64,000 nucleotides of DNA from Salinarchaeum sp. IM2453 (GCF_019693215.1 NZ_CP081183.1:2359226-2423225), one strand, 5' to 3'; shown: positions 9,401-19,193, numbered from the stretch's first letter. A program made the numbers and translations. The notes: generated from the letters alone by a model not told the origin.

Positions 9401-9669
9401 GGTGGAGGGACTCAATTAAATATGTGTATGTTCATATAAATAAATAATACGGAAATGTTGTCCTTTGATTTTCAGTAAGAAGTATAGCTTCCTTAGCAGT
9501 TCCCAACACGGGTTTATCACCTCATGATGCTAGTTCGATATATTAGCAGTCGACACTATACAACAGACTTTGCGGATGGAGTGATCTACATACTTATTCT
9601 CGAACGTTGAGAACATCCATACATAATATGCCATGATCACACTACAGTGTCAAATAGATATTACAAGCT

Positions 9670-11658
9670 TCAATTCTCAAAAAGGCCAGGGACCGGGTCA
9701 TTGTACTGATTAACCACACGCTCTACCGTCTTTGTTAATGTAGGATAGTCATCATTAATTGTCATTGCCAACTGGTTTGTCGCTCTAAGTAGCCAAACAG
9801 TAGTTTCAAAGATGCGCTCAAGGTCTCCCGGACTGACGTGGTAGGCAGCTTCTAGCTCGGTTTTATCTTTCCCAGAACTCCAGTCGAGAAGGATTTGAGT
9901 TATACGAAGATCAGCAAGCCATGTCTCAAAAGATGGAACGGCTTGCTCGTCGGTTATGATAACATCGCGGTATTTTCGTGCAAATCGAAGTATCTCTGCT
10001 CGGTCTTGATCACTCAGATATACATTCGGCATTTCAGCAGTCGTTGAGATAAGTTCAAAAAACGTAACAAGGTGTGTTGAGGCTAGCTCTTTCATATCTT
10101 TGAGATCTGAAATAATGTCGGCCGCAGTCTGTGGGCTAAGGTACTGTTTTGCTGCTATTTCACCGACTTCTGTCGCCACATACTGCATATTAGTGTCGGA
10201 CGGGTTGTTGATCATCTCCATTTCTTGTAATTTGTCAAGAACCGAAGGCAGTTGACTCATTAATGCTTCTGACCCAGACTGTGCTGCAAAAAAAGTCTGT
10301 GCAAATACTGATTGTAGCGTATCTTGGCTGGTTGCATCCCCAGTAGCAATCAGTGCTAGAACATGAGTCTTCAATGCTTCTGGCGTCGCTAAGTGAGATG
10401 TAATAGAATCCAACTCAGAGTCAAAATATCGCTTTTTAACCTGCTCAGCAGAAGAATCTGGAGAGAACAGAATTGCTTCTCCATACGGATCCATTCCAGG
10501 TCGCCCTGATCGCCCCATCATTTGGTGCACTTCAAATGTCGGAAGCCACTCCAAGTTAGCTCCTGTATACCGTTTTAGGTCAGCAATGATAACACGACGA
10601 GCTGGCAGGTTGACCCCAGCAGCCAAGGTTGGCGTCGCACAAATACAGTCAAGCTTTCGGCTACGAAATGCTGATTCAAGCAATTGACGCTGTTCCGTTG
10701 GCAATCCAGCATGATGAAAACCAATGCCTCCAGAGACCGCCTCAGATAAGCGAGTACCGATGCCTGTATCTCCTGTCTGTTTAAGCTCCGTGGCAAGTGC
10801 AGATGATGAAGTGTCTGTAATCTGTTGTGTGCTGAGCCATTTCGCCAAAGACTCTGCCCGAGATCGAGAACGAACAAATATCAGTGCCTGTCCACTATTG
10901 TTAATTGCGCCGTTGACCAACACAGCAGCGGTTGCGCTTCGGCACATTTCTGCATTTTTTGAATCCAACGGCCCCTGTTGCTCACTAGTTGAAATTGTCT
11001 GTGTTGAGCCTGACTCAAATTGGATCGTTTTTCCATCACATATGCCTCGACGCAATTCTATTGGTCGCCACGTTGAAACGACAGGCGTTGCGTTAAGCCA
11101 ATCAGCGATCTCATTCGGATTACTAATCGTTGCGGATAGGCCAATAAACTGCGCATCAGGGAGTTGGCGGGAAAGCATCGCTACAGCCATCTCAAGCGTT
11201 GGACCACGGTCCTCTGAACCAATTAGATGTATCTCGTCGACCACGATTGTCTGAAGTTCGCGAATCCACGCTGCTCCAGTTCGAATAGCCGCGTCAACCT
11301 TTTCGCTTGTAGCAACAATGAGATCTGCTGTTTCTGGGTCACCAAGACGTTCGTCTACCGTTGTAGCTCCGATTGATAGAGCAACATCAGTGTTTGGCAA
11401 CTCAGAAAAGCGCGTGTACTTTTCACGAGCAAGCGCTCTGAATGGACAAATATACAGACCAGGTCCGTCGGAACTCAGCAGCCCAAGTATGGAGACAAAT
11501 GTTTTTCCGGACGCGGTTGGAATAGAGACGAGAATATTAGCATCCTCTAAAATTCCAGCCTCAACAGATGCTGCTTGTGGCGGATAGAGTTGCCTAATTC
11601 CGTCTGCTTCGAAATGGGACAGATATTGTTCCGAAAGTGAAAGCTCCCGGACATCCAT
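9670..11658 (-). CDS. Hel308-family Ski2-like DNA helicase
   Basis: 662 residues of an SF2 helicase. Motifs are a Q-like YPPQ (26-28), Walker A PTASGKT (47-53), motif II DEIH (141-144), motif III LSATI, motif IV region LIFVRSRSRAESL, and motif VI MMGRSGRPG. The DEIH box, the GLYICPFRALAREKY motif Ia and the winged-helix and ratchet-like region after residue 400 fit Hel308/Ski2-like helicases, which act on stalled replication forks. It is shorter than canonical archaeal Hel308 (typically above 700 residues), so it may be a paralogue. The ATG is at 11,656-11,658. It stands alone, 110 bases from the ABC exporter start side. Confidence 0.85.
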   Translation of the reverse strand: MDVRELSLSEQYLSHFEADGIRQLYPPQAASVEAGILEDANILVSIPTASGKTFVSILGLLSSDGPGLYICPFRALAREKYTRFSELPNTDVALSIGATTVDERLGDPETADLIVATSEKVDAAIRTGAAWIRELQTIVVDEIHLIGSEDRGPTLEMAVAMLSRQLPDAQFIGLSATISNPNEIADWLNATPVVSTWRPIELRRGICDGKTIQFESGSTQTISTSEQQGPLDSKNAEMCRSATAAVLVNGAINNSGQALIFVRSRSRAESLAKWLSTQQITDTSSSALATELKQTGDTGIGTRLSEAVSGGIGFHHAGLPTEQRQLLESAFRSRKLDCICATPTLAAGVNLPARRVIIADLKRYTGANLEWLPTFEVHQMMGRSGRPGMDPYGEAILFSPDSSAEQVKKRYFDSELDSITSHLATPEALKTHVLALIATGDATSQDTLQSVFAQTFFAAQSGSEALMSQLPSVLDKLQEMEMINNPSDTNMQYVATEVGEIAAKQYLSPQTAADIISDLKDMKELASTHLVTFFELISTTAEMPNVYLSDQDRAEILRFARKYRDVIITDEQAVPSFETWLADLRITQILLDWSSGKDKTELEAAYHVSPGDLERIFETTVWLLRATNQLAMTINDDYPTLTKTVERVVNQYNDPVPGLFEN

Positions 11659-11768
11659 GCATTTGTATTGTTTCGTATGAATGTAAAGGTATAGTCGGAA
11701 AACATCGACACTCTGCGGCCAGAAATCAGGTTTGGTTGATGAAACAGTATACTTAGGCTACCCCCTGC

Positions 11769-13703
11769 TTATATCTCTGATGAGGTCGCTTCTCTATGCA
11801 CCGTTTGACTGACAAATTCTTCTGGCAGTGATTCGATTTTACCAACTTGTACTGCCCACAGGTTTGCATAAAGTCCATTTTCTGCTAACAGTTCCTCATG
11901 AGTTCCACTTTCGACTATTTGTCCTTCATCAAGGACAAATATCCGGTCCGCATTCCGGACCGTTGATAGCCGGTGTGCAACTACGAATGTTGTTCGGTTT
12001 GCTGTTACTTCCTCAAGGTTGTTTTTGATAATAATCTCAGTTTCATTGTCAACGTGGCTGGTCGCTTCATCAAGAATCAAAATTTCAGGATCTTGAATGA
12101 GTGCCCGCGCAAGCGCGATACGTTGTCGTTGGCCCCCAGAAAGCTTTACTCCGCGCTCCCCAACAATCGTATCAAGCCCATTCTGAAGTGATTCAATAAA
12201 GGATAGTGCTCCAGCCTGCTGTGCTGCCCTCCGAATCTTAGCATCAGAGACAGATGAAACGCCATATGTGATATTCTCGCGGACAGTTCCTTGGAAAAGG
12301 AAGGGGTCTTGGCTAACATAGCCGATGTGTGATCGGAGACTCTTCTTTGTGACCGTCGAAATGTCTTGTCCGTCAATGCGTATTTTTCCATCGTCAATTT
12401 GATAGAACCGGAGCAATAGCCGCATCAGTGTTGTCTTTCCTGCCCCTGTTGCTCCAACAAGGCCAACAGTTTCACCAGGTGAAACGGAGAAAGAAACGTG
12501 ATTAATTGCCGGTTGATTATTAGCCTTGTACTGAAACACGACATCCTCATACTCGACATCACCTCGTACTGTCTCAAGTTCAGTCGCATCAGAGGAGTCA
12601 GCTACTTCGGAAGTATAGTGTGTCAGCCCAAAGACGCGTTCGCTGGCAGCCCGAGCATATTCGTAATCATTGATAATCTCTCCAAACTGGCGCATTGGCC
12701 AGAGAAACCGTCGACTGTACAGTAGAAATGTCACAAAAAACCCAAGCGACAGTTCGTTTGTGAAAACCCACGGAGGCCCTGAAAGCACCCACCATCCTCC
12801 AATCAAAAATGTGATAGCAAATCCGATTCCGGTAATAACACGGAGTGACGGAAAGAACTTGATCCGAGTTGTAATGGCATCCCAATTCGCGTTAAGATAG
12901 TCCTGAGAAACCTCATTTACGCGCTCAGATTCATATTCCTCCTGGTTATAAGCTTTGACAACATCAATTCCGCCGATATTATTTTCAAGCCGGGCATTTA
13001 GTTTCCCGACTGTCGAACGAACAGTTTGGTACTTTGGCTGAATAATTTGTACAAAGAGATGACTTGCAACTGCCAAAGCGGGGATAGATAATAGAGCGAC
13101 AAGTGCAAACTGCCAGTTCACCCAAAGTGTGATTCCAGCAACACCGACGATGAGGATTGAGATTCGGATAAAGGAATTAAGATCACGAGTAAAGAATTCT
13201 TCTAGTTGATTGACATCGTTATTGAGAACTGACATAATCTCACCAGTCTGATGATCATCAAAGAAGGACATATCCAGTTCTTGGACGGCATCATATGTGT
13301 CGGTTCGTACCTCATGCTGGAGATGCTGTGCAAAATGGTTCCAAGCGTAGCTATTGATCCAGTTTAGTATCGCCGCGATGATGTACGTAGACGCGATGAT
13401 TACCGCAGCAATCAGGAATTGTTCTGTTTCTGAAACCGCAATTGCAGATGCTGGTATTCCCGGTATCTCAGCGAGAAATGAACCATCTCCTCGGAATAAT
13501 GTATCAATCGCAATGCCAAGAATGAGTGCTGGCAGTAATTCAATGAATCGAGCAACAATGCTAGCGAATCCTCCAACAGCGAAGTGTGCACGATAGCCTG
13601 GTACATACTGCCGAAATATTGCCCACATTGCATTACCGTCTGCTGTTGGCAATTCTGCAATCAGATTTTCGCCATCTTCGTCTGGCTCAACGGTCGACAT
13701 CAC
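11769..13703 (-). CDS. ABC exporter, fused permease-ATPase (ABCB/MsbA type)
   Basis: 644 residues. Residues about 30-350 are a six-helix type-I exporter domain, and residues 370-625 a nucleotide-binding domain. The latter has Walker A GATGAGKT, Q-loop VSQDPF, signature LSGGQRQR, Walker B ILILDEATSHVD and the H-loop His in VVAHRLST. The half-transporter would act as a homodimer or with a partner. Substrates of this class include lipids and drugs and cannot be assigned here. The chosen start (13,701-13,703) gives a 30-residue acidic cytosolic leader typical of haloarchaea. Confidence 0.92.
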   Translation of the reverse strand: MMSTVEPDEDGENLIAELPTADGNAMWAIFRQYVPGYRAHFAVGGFASIVARFIELLPALILGIAIDTLFRGDGSFLAEIPGIPASAIAVSETEQFLIAAVIIASTYIIAAILNWINSYAWNHFAQHLQHEVRTDTYDAVQELDMSFFDDHQTGEIMSVLNNDVNQLEEFFTRDLNSFIRISILIVGVAGITLWVNWQFALVALLSIPALAVASHLFVQIIQPKYQTVRSTVGKLNARLENNIGGIDVVKAYNQEEYESERVNEVSQDYLNANWDAITTRIKFFPSLRVITGIGFAITFLIGGWWVLSGPPWVFTNELSLGFFVTFLLYSRRFLWPMRQFGEIINDYEYARAASERVFGLTHYTSEVADSSDATELETVRGDVEYEDVVFQYKANNQPAINHVSFSVSPGETVGLVGATGAGKTTLMRLLLRFYQIDDGKIRIDGQDISTVTKKSLRSHIGYVSQDPFLFQGTVRENITYGVSSVSDAKIRRAAQQAGALSFIESLQNGLDTIVGERGVKLSGGQRQRIALARALIQDPEILILDEATSHVDNETEIIIKNNLEEVTANRTTFVVAHRLSTVRNADRIFVLDEGQIVESGTHEELLAENGLYANLWAVQVGKIESLPEEFVSQTVHREATSSEI

Positions 13704-14066
13704 GTATAAGTAGGATTACACGGGTAAAAGACCTCCCTTGAGTGCGATAAAGACCTGCACATATCTTCGTTTTCAATATAAACGGGATCAAGCTCTGGCG
13801 TTGCAATGTACTTGAATAGTTCCTCAATCACTGCTCATTTGATGGGATATTCGACAAACGTTCAAGATCTCAAAGACCGCACGACTGTATTCCGACCCGC
13901 TCGCTCCCGTTGGTTGCTCGTTAGCTACGGGAGTAGCCTGTGAACTTTCTCGGGGTCAAGCCCCGTGGCATTTGCCTCGATTTTCTGTAAAGATCAACTT
14001 CTGCAGACTACGTCCCAGTCCTCAAGGGGCTGCCGAAGGCGGCGAATAATATGTTAGCTCACAACA
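13704..14066. repeat. Gap with IS605-type relics
   Basis: No gene seen. Around 13,890-13,990 there is a repeat relic: TCGCTCCCGTTGGTTGCTCG, TAGCTACGGGAGTAGCCTGTG and the hairpin GGGG-TCAAG-CCCC (13,952-13,964) followed by GTGGCATTTGCC. The last part is nearly repeated at 23,020-23,036. Confidence 0.5.
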
Positions 14067-14837
14067 TCAAACTGGGTCAGCTGGCATTAGTGAGCTAAAT
14101 TCCTGCTCTATCAGCCATTCAGATAAGTTAACAAGTTGTTGTGTTGCTTCTTCGAACAGTTGCATACCCTTTTCTGCGGAAGCATCGGTTTGATCTCCAA
14201 ATACGCCATTCTTAGAGTTATCGATCGCATCGTAGAATACTCGTGCACCAAACTTTCGTCCGGTTTGCTGATTAAAATTTGATAGCCCGTCGTTTTTTGC
14301 AGATGCTATCCGATTATCATGTACTAGCTCTTCGTGAAGATACTGTATGAGTGAGGTTTCCTTGGGCCCGCCATGTGGCCCTGGCTGTTCAAAGAACTCC
14401 TCGACAAGATCTGGAATACTATCATTCCACATCCACTCAATCGCATACATTATCCGGTCGTCTCGAAGTCGTTGTCCAACTTCTCGTAGATGTTCTCTGT
14501 TTCCACCATGTGCATTTACGTAAATTACTCGATCAATCCCATGGTATGCAAGGTTCCGCGTGAAGCTTTCAACGTAATCACGAAATACATTCGGTTCAAC
14601 CCACATTGTTCCGGAAAACTGGCGATGGTGTGAAGAGACACCAATTGTTATTGTCGGGGTGCAGATAGCATCAACTTCTGAAACTGCTTCCCGCGCAAAA
14701 GCCTCTGCAATCAGATGATCCGTGCCAGCCGGAAGGTGAGGACCATGTTGTTCTGTTGAACCGAGCGGCACCAATGCAAGAGAGGTTGACTCAAGTTGTG
14801 ACTTGATATCCGGCCAAGCTTCATCTGCGAGGTACAT
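14067..14837 (-). CDS. arfB: Creatininase-family amidohydrolase, probable ArfB (FAPy deformylase)
   Basis: 256 residues from the ATG at 14,835-14,837; the longer frame to 14,978 overlaps the divergent aminotransferase and is rejected. Creatininase-family metal-site motifs are clear: PLGSTEQHGPHLPAGTDH (Glu and His ligands), VNAHGGN, and the late Glu in HGGPKETSL. Archaeal members of this family include ArfB, which removes formate from the GTP cyclohydrolase III product in riboflavin and F420 synthesis. A GTP cyclohydrolase III gene lies 4 kb away (18,354-19,193), which supports that role. Creatininase-type hydrolysis of another amide remains possible, so the symbol is a moderate-confidence call. 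Confidence 0.7.
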   Translation of the reverse strand: MYLADEAWPDIKSQLESTSLALVPLGSTEQHGPHLPAGTDHLIAEAFAREAVSEVDAICTPTITIGVSSHHRQFSGTMWVEPNVFRDYVESFTRNLAYHGIDRVIYVNAHGGNREHLREVGQRLRDDRIMYAIEWMWNDSIPDLVEEFFEQPGPHGGPKETSLIQYLHEELVHDNRIASAKNDGLSNFNQQTGRKFGARVFYDAIDNSKNGVFGDQTDASAEKGMQLFEEATQQLVNLSEWLIEQEFSSLMPADPV

Positions 14838-14977
14838 GTAATAACAACGTAGAGTGGTTATATCAACGTATTGGCTATACGTGCATGTATCAATATTAGG
14901 CAGAAAATGACTCAGAGACACACCTTCTGGGCCCTGAATATGAAAAAATAGGTGTGTGGACGTGTGACGATAGTCCA

Positions 14978-16081
14978 ATGAAAGTTGATCAACCGCTGTT
15001 TTTTGACGTGATGTCGTATGCTAATCAGGCCGATCGTGACGTTATTAGAATGGTCAGTGGAAACCCGGATTGGGAGCCACCAGAGGCACTTCGTGAGGGG
15101 ATTCGGCAATATGCGGATCAAGATGCAGATACGTTTCAATATGCACCGAGTGTAGGGCTCCCAAGACTGCGCGAGCAGATTGCCAAGTATCATAATGTTT
15201 CGGAGGACCGGGTGATTATAACAAATGGCGCGGGGCAGGCAAACTATCTTGCTATGTCAATAGCGCTTGATCATACACCTAGTGGTGAGGTGTTTGCACC
15301 GGACCCAGGGTATCCATATTACCAAAAGCGAACGCCGGTGCTGGGTGGAACACTGAAGAAGCTAACGCTGGATACTGATGGGGCCCCTGATATCAATCAG
15401 TTACAACAGACAGTTTCAGAAGAGACAGCCGCGATCATACTCAACTCTCCAAATAATCCTACAGGGAAAGTGTACACGGCAGAAACTGTCAAGAAAATAG
15501 TTGAGCTTGCTGAGCAGAATGACGTATTTGTAATCAGTGATGAAGTATACCATCAGTTTGATTACTCCGGGCAATTCACCAGCGTTCTCGAATTTGAGTC
15601 TTCCCACGGGATTATAACAAACTCCTTTTCAAAGTCATTAGCAATCACTGGATTTCGAGTTGGATATAGCATTTTACCGGAGCCTCTTGTTGAGGAAGCT
15701 AGAGCCAGAAATATGCTAATTAATGTTTCAGTTAATAGACCGGGCCAAGCAGCGGTTTCACATGCACTCAATGCAACTGACGAAGCGTATTTTGAATCAA
15801 ATAAACATCAACTTAGAGAGCGGGTTGACACGTTTGTTTCAGTTCTTGAGGAGTATGGAGTTCAGTGTGTCCGGCCTGAGGGAGGGTTCTATGTACGCGT
15901 GTATCCAGAGAACCTCGGCGGAACTTTGGAGAACGCTAAACTCATGATTGACAGTGCCGGTGTCGCCGGTATGCCAAGTACAGCATTTGGCGATGATGTC
16001 GATGACTGGTTCCGGTTTGCATTAACAACAGACCGAATTTCAGATGCAGCCCACCGCCTTGGAGAATACTTTGTGGACTGA
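14978..16081 (+). CDS. Class I/II PLP-dependent aminotransferase
   Basis: 367 residues from the ATG at 14,978, which starts the conserved N-terminus better than the TTG-type start at 14,954. Fold-type I aminotransferase motifs are the substrate loop SPNNPTG (157-163), SDEVY (187-191) and the PLP-binding lysine Lys219 in SFSKSLAITGFRVGY. This group includes aspartate and alanine aminotransferase-like enzymes with broad amino-acid/2-oxoacid specificity; the exact donor is not evident. It is divergent from arfB, with 140 bases of shared promoter region, and convergent with the methyltransferase at 16,122. Confidence 0.9.
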   Translation: MKVDQPLFFDVMSYANQADRDVIRMVSGNPDWEPPEALREGIRQYADQDADTFQYAPSVGLPRLREQIAKYHNVSEDRVIITNGAGQANYLAMSIALDHTPSGEVFAPDPGYPYYQKRTPVLGGTLKKLTLDTDGAPDINQLQQTVSEETAAIILNSPNNPTGKVYTAETVKKIVELAEQNDVFVISDEVYHQFDYSGQFTSVLEFESSHGIITNSFSKSLAITGFRVGYSILPEPLVEEARARNMLINVSVNRPGQAAVSHALNATDEAYFESNKHQLRERVDTFVSVLEEYGVQCVRPEGGFYVRVYPENLGGTLENAKLMIDSAGVAGMPSTAFGDDVDDWFRFALTTDRISDAAHRLGEYFVD

Positions 16082-16121
16082 ACTTGTGCATTATTCTGAT
16101 TGGAACGCACAGCTGAAAGAG

Positions 16122-16940
16122 TCAGCTGGACTCATACAATATATCATATCGATGGGAAATATACGTTAAATCCCCAGCAGACAGTTGTTCACGACGTGTT
16201 TGAACCCAGTCGTCACGAGCGGACACATCATCCGATGAAACGCTTCTTTCGATATATTCAAGAATCTGATCAATGACCTGCTTTTCCTTGCCTGAATATG
16301 AATTATCTACAGGGTGGATAACCGCATCAGAGCCCCCAACAGAAAGAAGCCGTCCGGATCGTTGTGTTAGTTCATCGATGAGCAAGCGTCCGGTTTGACT
16401 ATGTTGCCCCACATTATCATCCATTGATTTGTGATATGCACTGAGTATATCTATGTCGGCCGGATGACCAGGGCGAAAAATCGAAACACCATCAAATGTC
16501 AGTGGCAAGTATATTAGCCCTCCTTGCTTCGTGAGTTGTTCAAAGACGTTCATCGCTTCGGAGATGTCAACAAGATCCATGAATTGCTGTGCAATAACAG
16601 CGTCAAATGGGACATCTGCAATTTGCTTGATTGCATTAAAATCAAGTGCATCGGCGGCGTGAAACTCCATCTCAAACTGATTAGGTTGACCAGGCTCAGT
16701 GTTGTTCTTGTTTCCTTGCTCACGGGCATATTCAATAGCAGGCTCAAACTGATCAACACCAACGTATGATCCTTTGCTAACTTGCCAATTAGCCAATCTA
16801 CGCGCCATTACGCCAGTGCCTGCTCCTGCCTCGAAAATATTTGGATTTTCGGGTAAATGAGCAAGAAATTCTTTGCGAGTGTGCTCGTGATATGATCGCC
16901 TGTCAACTGTTTGCTTTGCTTTAAGATACTCAACGTTCAT
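16122..16940 (-). CDS. SAM-dependent class I methyltransferase in pterin-type operon
   Basis: 272 residues. Motif I FEAGAGTGVMARRL (about residues 37-50), acidic SAM-ribose residue in YVGVDQFEPA, and motif II-like HAADALDF identify a Rossmann-fold methyltransferase. The start overlaps the end of the PTPS gene by 11 bases, and the gene is last of four co-oriented, overlapping genes headed by GTP cyclohydrolase III. The substrate may therefore be a pterin or a downstream cofactor, but that is inference from position only. A small-molecule or lipid methyltransferase unrelated to pterins cannot be excluded. Confidence 0.8.
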   Translation of the reverse strand: MNVEYLKAKQTVDRRSYHEHTRKEFLAHLPENPNIFEAGAGTGVMARRLANWQVSKGSYVGVDQFEPAIEYAREQGNKNNTEPGQPNQFEMEFHAADALDFNAIKQIADVPFDAVIAQQFMDLVDISEAMNVFEQLTKQGGLIYLPLTFDGVSIFRPGHPADIDILSAYHKSMDDNVGQHSQTGRLLIDELTQRSGRLLSVGGSDAVIHPVDNSYSGKEKQVIDQILEYIERSVSSDDVSARDDWVQTRREQLSAGDLTYISHRYDILYESS

Positions 16941-17355
16941 CTGTAGTCAATTCTTTTTGATAACTTCCCCAGGCTGTCTCATCCTCCCAAATGCGAACTT
17001 CAATTACATCTGGGGTCTCAGCAGTGAGATCCTCATCTACCTTATCAGCAAATACACGTGCAAATCGTTCGACACTTGGATTTTTACCCTCGAATTCAGG
17101 AAGATTGTTGAGCAGTGCATCTCGATACCTCTGTTCCAAGCGATCAATGATGGCTTCGACTGCCGTAATATCTACCAAATATCCGTACTCATTCAGTGTT
17201 TGCCCGAAGAATCGTACAGCAACAGTGAATCGGTGACTATGTACTTCTCCTTCTGGAGGTTCGGGATTAGGAACGATTAACCGGTGCTGTGCAATAAATT
17301 TGCGAGTAACTGATAACTGATGTGGGTATGCAATATCGGTATCTGGTCTTGTCAT
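16930..17355 (-). CDS. 6-pyruvoyl-tetrahydropterin synthase/QueD-family protein with Cys-to-Glu change
   Basis: 141 residues with the PTPS/QueD fold. Zinc ligands are His24 (FIAQHRL), His39 and His41 (EVHSHRF), and there is a late acidic residue (WEDETAWGSY). In classical PTPS and QueD a catalytic Cys stands four residues before the first His of the HGH motif; here that position is Glu35 (EGEVHSH), as in non-classical PTPS subgroups. It should still bind a pterin-like substrate, but probably does not make the standard product. It overlaps the dehydrogenase stop by four bases and the methyltransferase start by eleven, so it is translationally coupled. Confidence 0.82.
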   Translation of the reverse strand: MTRPDTDIAYPHQLSVTRKFIAQHRLIVPNPEPPEGEVHSHRFTVAVRFFGQTLNEYGYLVDITAVEAIIDRLEQRYRDALLNNLPEFEGKNPSVERFARVFADKVDEDLTAETPDVIEVRIWEDETAWGSYQKELTTDER

Positions 17356-18350
17356 GTGTATGTAAGCACCACTTGAAGTGTTGATTCAGGGGTTTGATTC
17401 AATCTTTTGTACGCCTTTTCAGATTCTTGGAACGAGACGTAATCTGTAATCATTTCACTTGCATTGATGTGGGTAAGCTGTCGCATAGCAACACTAAGAC
17501 GTCGATCAGTCGTCCATCGACCCCGAAGTTCAGGGGAAAGTGTGCTTACTTGGCTTGAAATGATCGAAATTCTGTCTCGGTGGAAGTCACGACCCAGATC
17601 GACTGGATGCCTCTTCTCTCCGTACCAAGATCCGACAACGATCCGACTATCGTAGCCAGCAGCAACAAGTGCATCGTCTAATGCAGCCGGTTGGCCAGAT
17701 ACCTCGTAAATTACATCGGCACTATCTCGCTCATCGAAGTATGTTTCAGCGGCATCTGGATGAATCGCTTCGTCTGCACCAAGCTTTCTGGCGAGTTCCT
17801 GTCGTCGAGTAACCGGTTCAACGACGATCAAGGACTCAAGCGGGAACTGAGAGAGCAACTGAACGGTGCATAACCCAATGACACCGGCGCCAAATACGAC
17901 AGCTCTCTCTCCAATTTTTGGCTCAGAATCCAGCAAAAAGTTTGTAGCTGTTTCCACAGAAGGTAGCATCGTTGCCGTTTCGAGGTCAACACTGCTAGGG
18001 ATAGGAATTGCTGATGATACGTCTACGCAGAACTCAGTCTGATGTGGATGAAAGACAAACACCGGTTTTTGAACCCAACTTGAGTCAACATCTTCCCCCG
18101 TTTTGGTCACTTTTCCAACAGCAGCATAGCCGTACTTTGTCGGGTACGATAGATCACCATTAATCGTTGTTAGCGATGCATCTGCAGACAGGTTTCGGGG
18201 GGCTTCATCATTGTAGATCAAGAGTTCTGTACCTGGACTGATACCGGAGTATATCGTCTGTACAGCTACTTCACTTGATTGAGGACTTACTTCTGGTTCG
18301 TTTCGGATTGTCACTTCCTGCTCGCCTGTAAAGTAGAGTGCTTTAGTCAT
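17352..18350 (-). CDS. Medium-chain (zinc-type) dehydrogenase/reductase
   Basis: 332 residues. GroES-like N-terminal domain with ISPGTELL, then a Rossmann domain with VVFGAGVIGLCTVQLL and YEVSGQPAALDDAL. The region where classical zinc alcohol dehydrogenases carry the catalytic Cys-x2-Glu and GHE motif is divergent (GISPGTEL, KYGYAAVGKV), so catalytic zinc is doubtful. It lies three bases after GTP cyclohydrolase III and overlaps the PTPS-family gene by four, so it is part of one operon. Context suggests reduction or oxidation of a pterin side chain or related intermediate; this is inference. ATG at 18,348-18,350. Confidence 0.85.
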   Translation of the reverse strand: MTKALYFTGEQEVTIRNEPEVSPQSSEVAVQTIYSGISPGTELLIYNDEAPRNLSADASLTTINGDLSYPTKYGYAAVGKVTKTGEDVDSSWVQKPVFVFHPHQTEFCVDVSSAIPIPSSVDLETATMLPSVETATNFLLDSEPKIGERAVVFGAGVIGLCTVQLLSQFPLESLIVVEPVTRRQELARKLGADEAIHPDAAETYFDERDSADVIYEVSGQPAALDDALVAAGYDSRIVVGSWYGEKRHPVDLGRDFHRDRISIISSQVSTLSPELRGRWTTDRRLSVAMRQLTHINASEMITDYVSFQESEKAYKRLNQTPESTLQVVLTYT

Positions 18351-18353
18351 TAG

Positions 18354-19193
18354 CTAATCATTTGCAGATTCCATGTTCAGGTAGTGTTCATACTGACCAT
18401 CTGACTCATACTCGCATAGACGAGTTCCATTTTCTCGGCATCGTTCAAGAGCATGTTTTGCTCGATCACCTGCCTCATGTGCTGTTTGACCTTCTCCAAC
18501 CCCAACTTGGTAAGTGATCGAGGTCTGTTGGTGGACCTCCTCTAGTATCGACTTAAACGCGTGGGTATCCAACGACGGACAGATGGCAATAACATTGTCT
18601 CCTCCAACAAAATATGCAGCACTATCATATTCTTCATATAGAACTCGTTTGAGTACACTAACCGATTCCCAGACAGCTGACTGCGTCGCAATCTCGCTTT
18701 GCTGATCGGTATATTTTGATGTGACATCCACAATGTCAAAGTGAGCTATTGTAGCTTTAGGCTGCAATGTGTCTGGTCCTTTCTGAACGTGCTGTACAGT
18801 CTCATTTCGACTGAGATCCTGTGCACTTCCTGTTGACTGAATACCTTCGCTCGCTGCGTCGATTGCGCCTGCCGGTGTTACATCTTCACCAATTCCGATA
18901 CTCGCAGTCACCGGATATCGATTTCGAATTCGTTCCTGAAACCGCTTATACTCATCAACTGAAACATGATTCCCAATCCCAATCATGTTATCAAATCGGT
19001 TGAAAAAAGCGTATCCATCGTGATACCCCATGAAATCAGCAAAATCCGCGTATAACCGAGCTTGCAGTGCTTGGATATCTGTCTCTCTTCGAGGTTCTGG
19101 TGTGACCGTCCACGGGCCATATGCATCTAATTGAACAACAGATGCCCGGACCGTATTTCCTTCATTATATGACACATTATCAGATAGGTCCAA
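18354..19193 (-). CDS. arfA: GTP cyclohydrolase III (ArfA)
   Basis: 279 residues. Archaeal GTP cyclohydrolase III converts GTP to a formylaminopyrimidine nucleotide (FAPy), the first step to riboflavin and F420 in many archaea. The family signature LDAYGPWTVTPEPRRETD is present, followed by LQARLYADFADF and the second half of the tandem nucleotidyl-cyclase-like fold with FVGGDNVIAICP. The start codon (19,191-19,193) gives a 16-residue leader before the signature. First gene of the four-gene minus-strand operon with dehydrogenase, PTPS homologue and methyltransferase. It is divergent from the CDP-alcohol phosphatidyltransferase at 19,348. Confidence 0.92.
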   Translation of the reverse strand: MDLSDNVSYNEGNTVRASVVQLDAYGPWTVTPEPRRETDIQALQARLYADFADFMGYHDGYAFFNRFDNMIGIGNHVSVDEYKRFQERIRNRYPVTASIGIGEDVTPAGAIDAASEGIQSTGSAQDLSRNETVQHVQKGPDTLQPKATIAHFDIVDVTSKYTDQQSEIATQSAVWESVSVLKRVLYEEYDSAAYFVGGDNVIAICPSLDTHAFKSILEEVHQQTSITYQVGVGEGQTAHEAGDRAKHALERCRENGTRLCEYESDGQYEHYLNMESAND

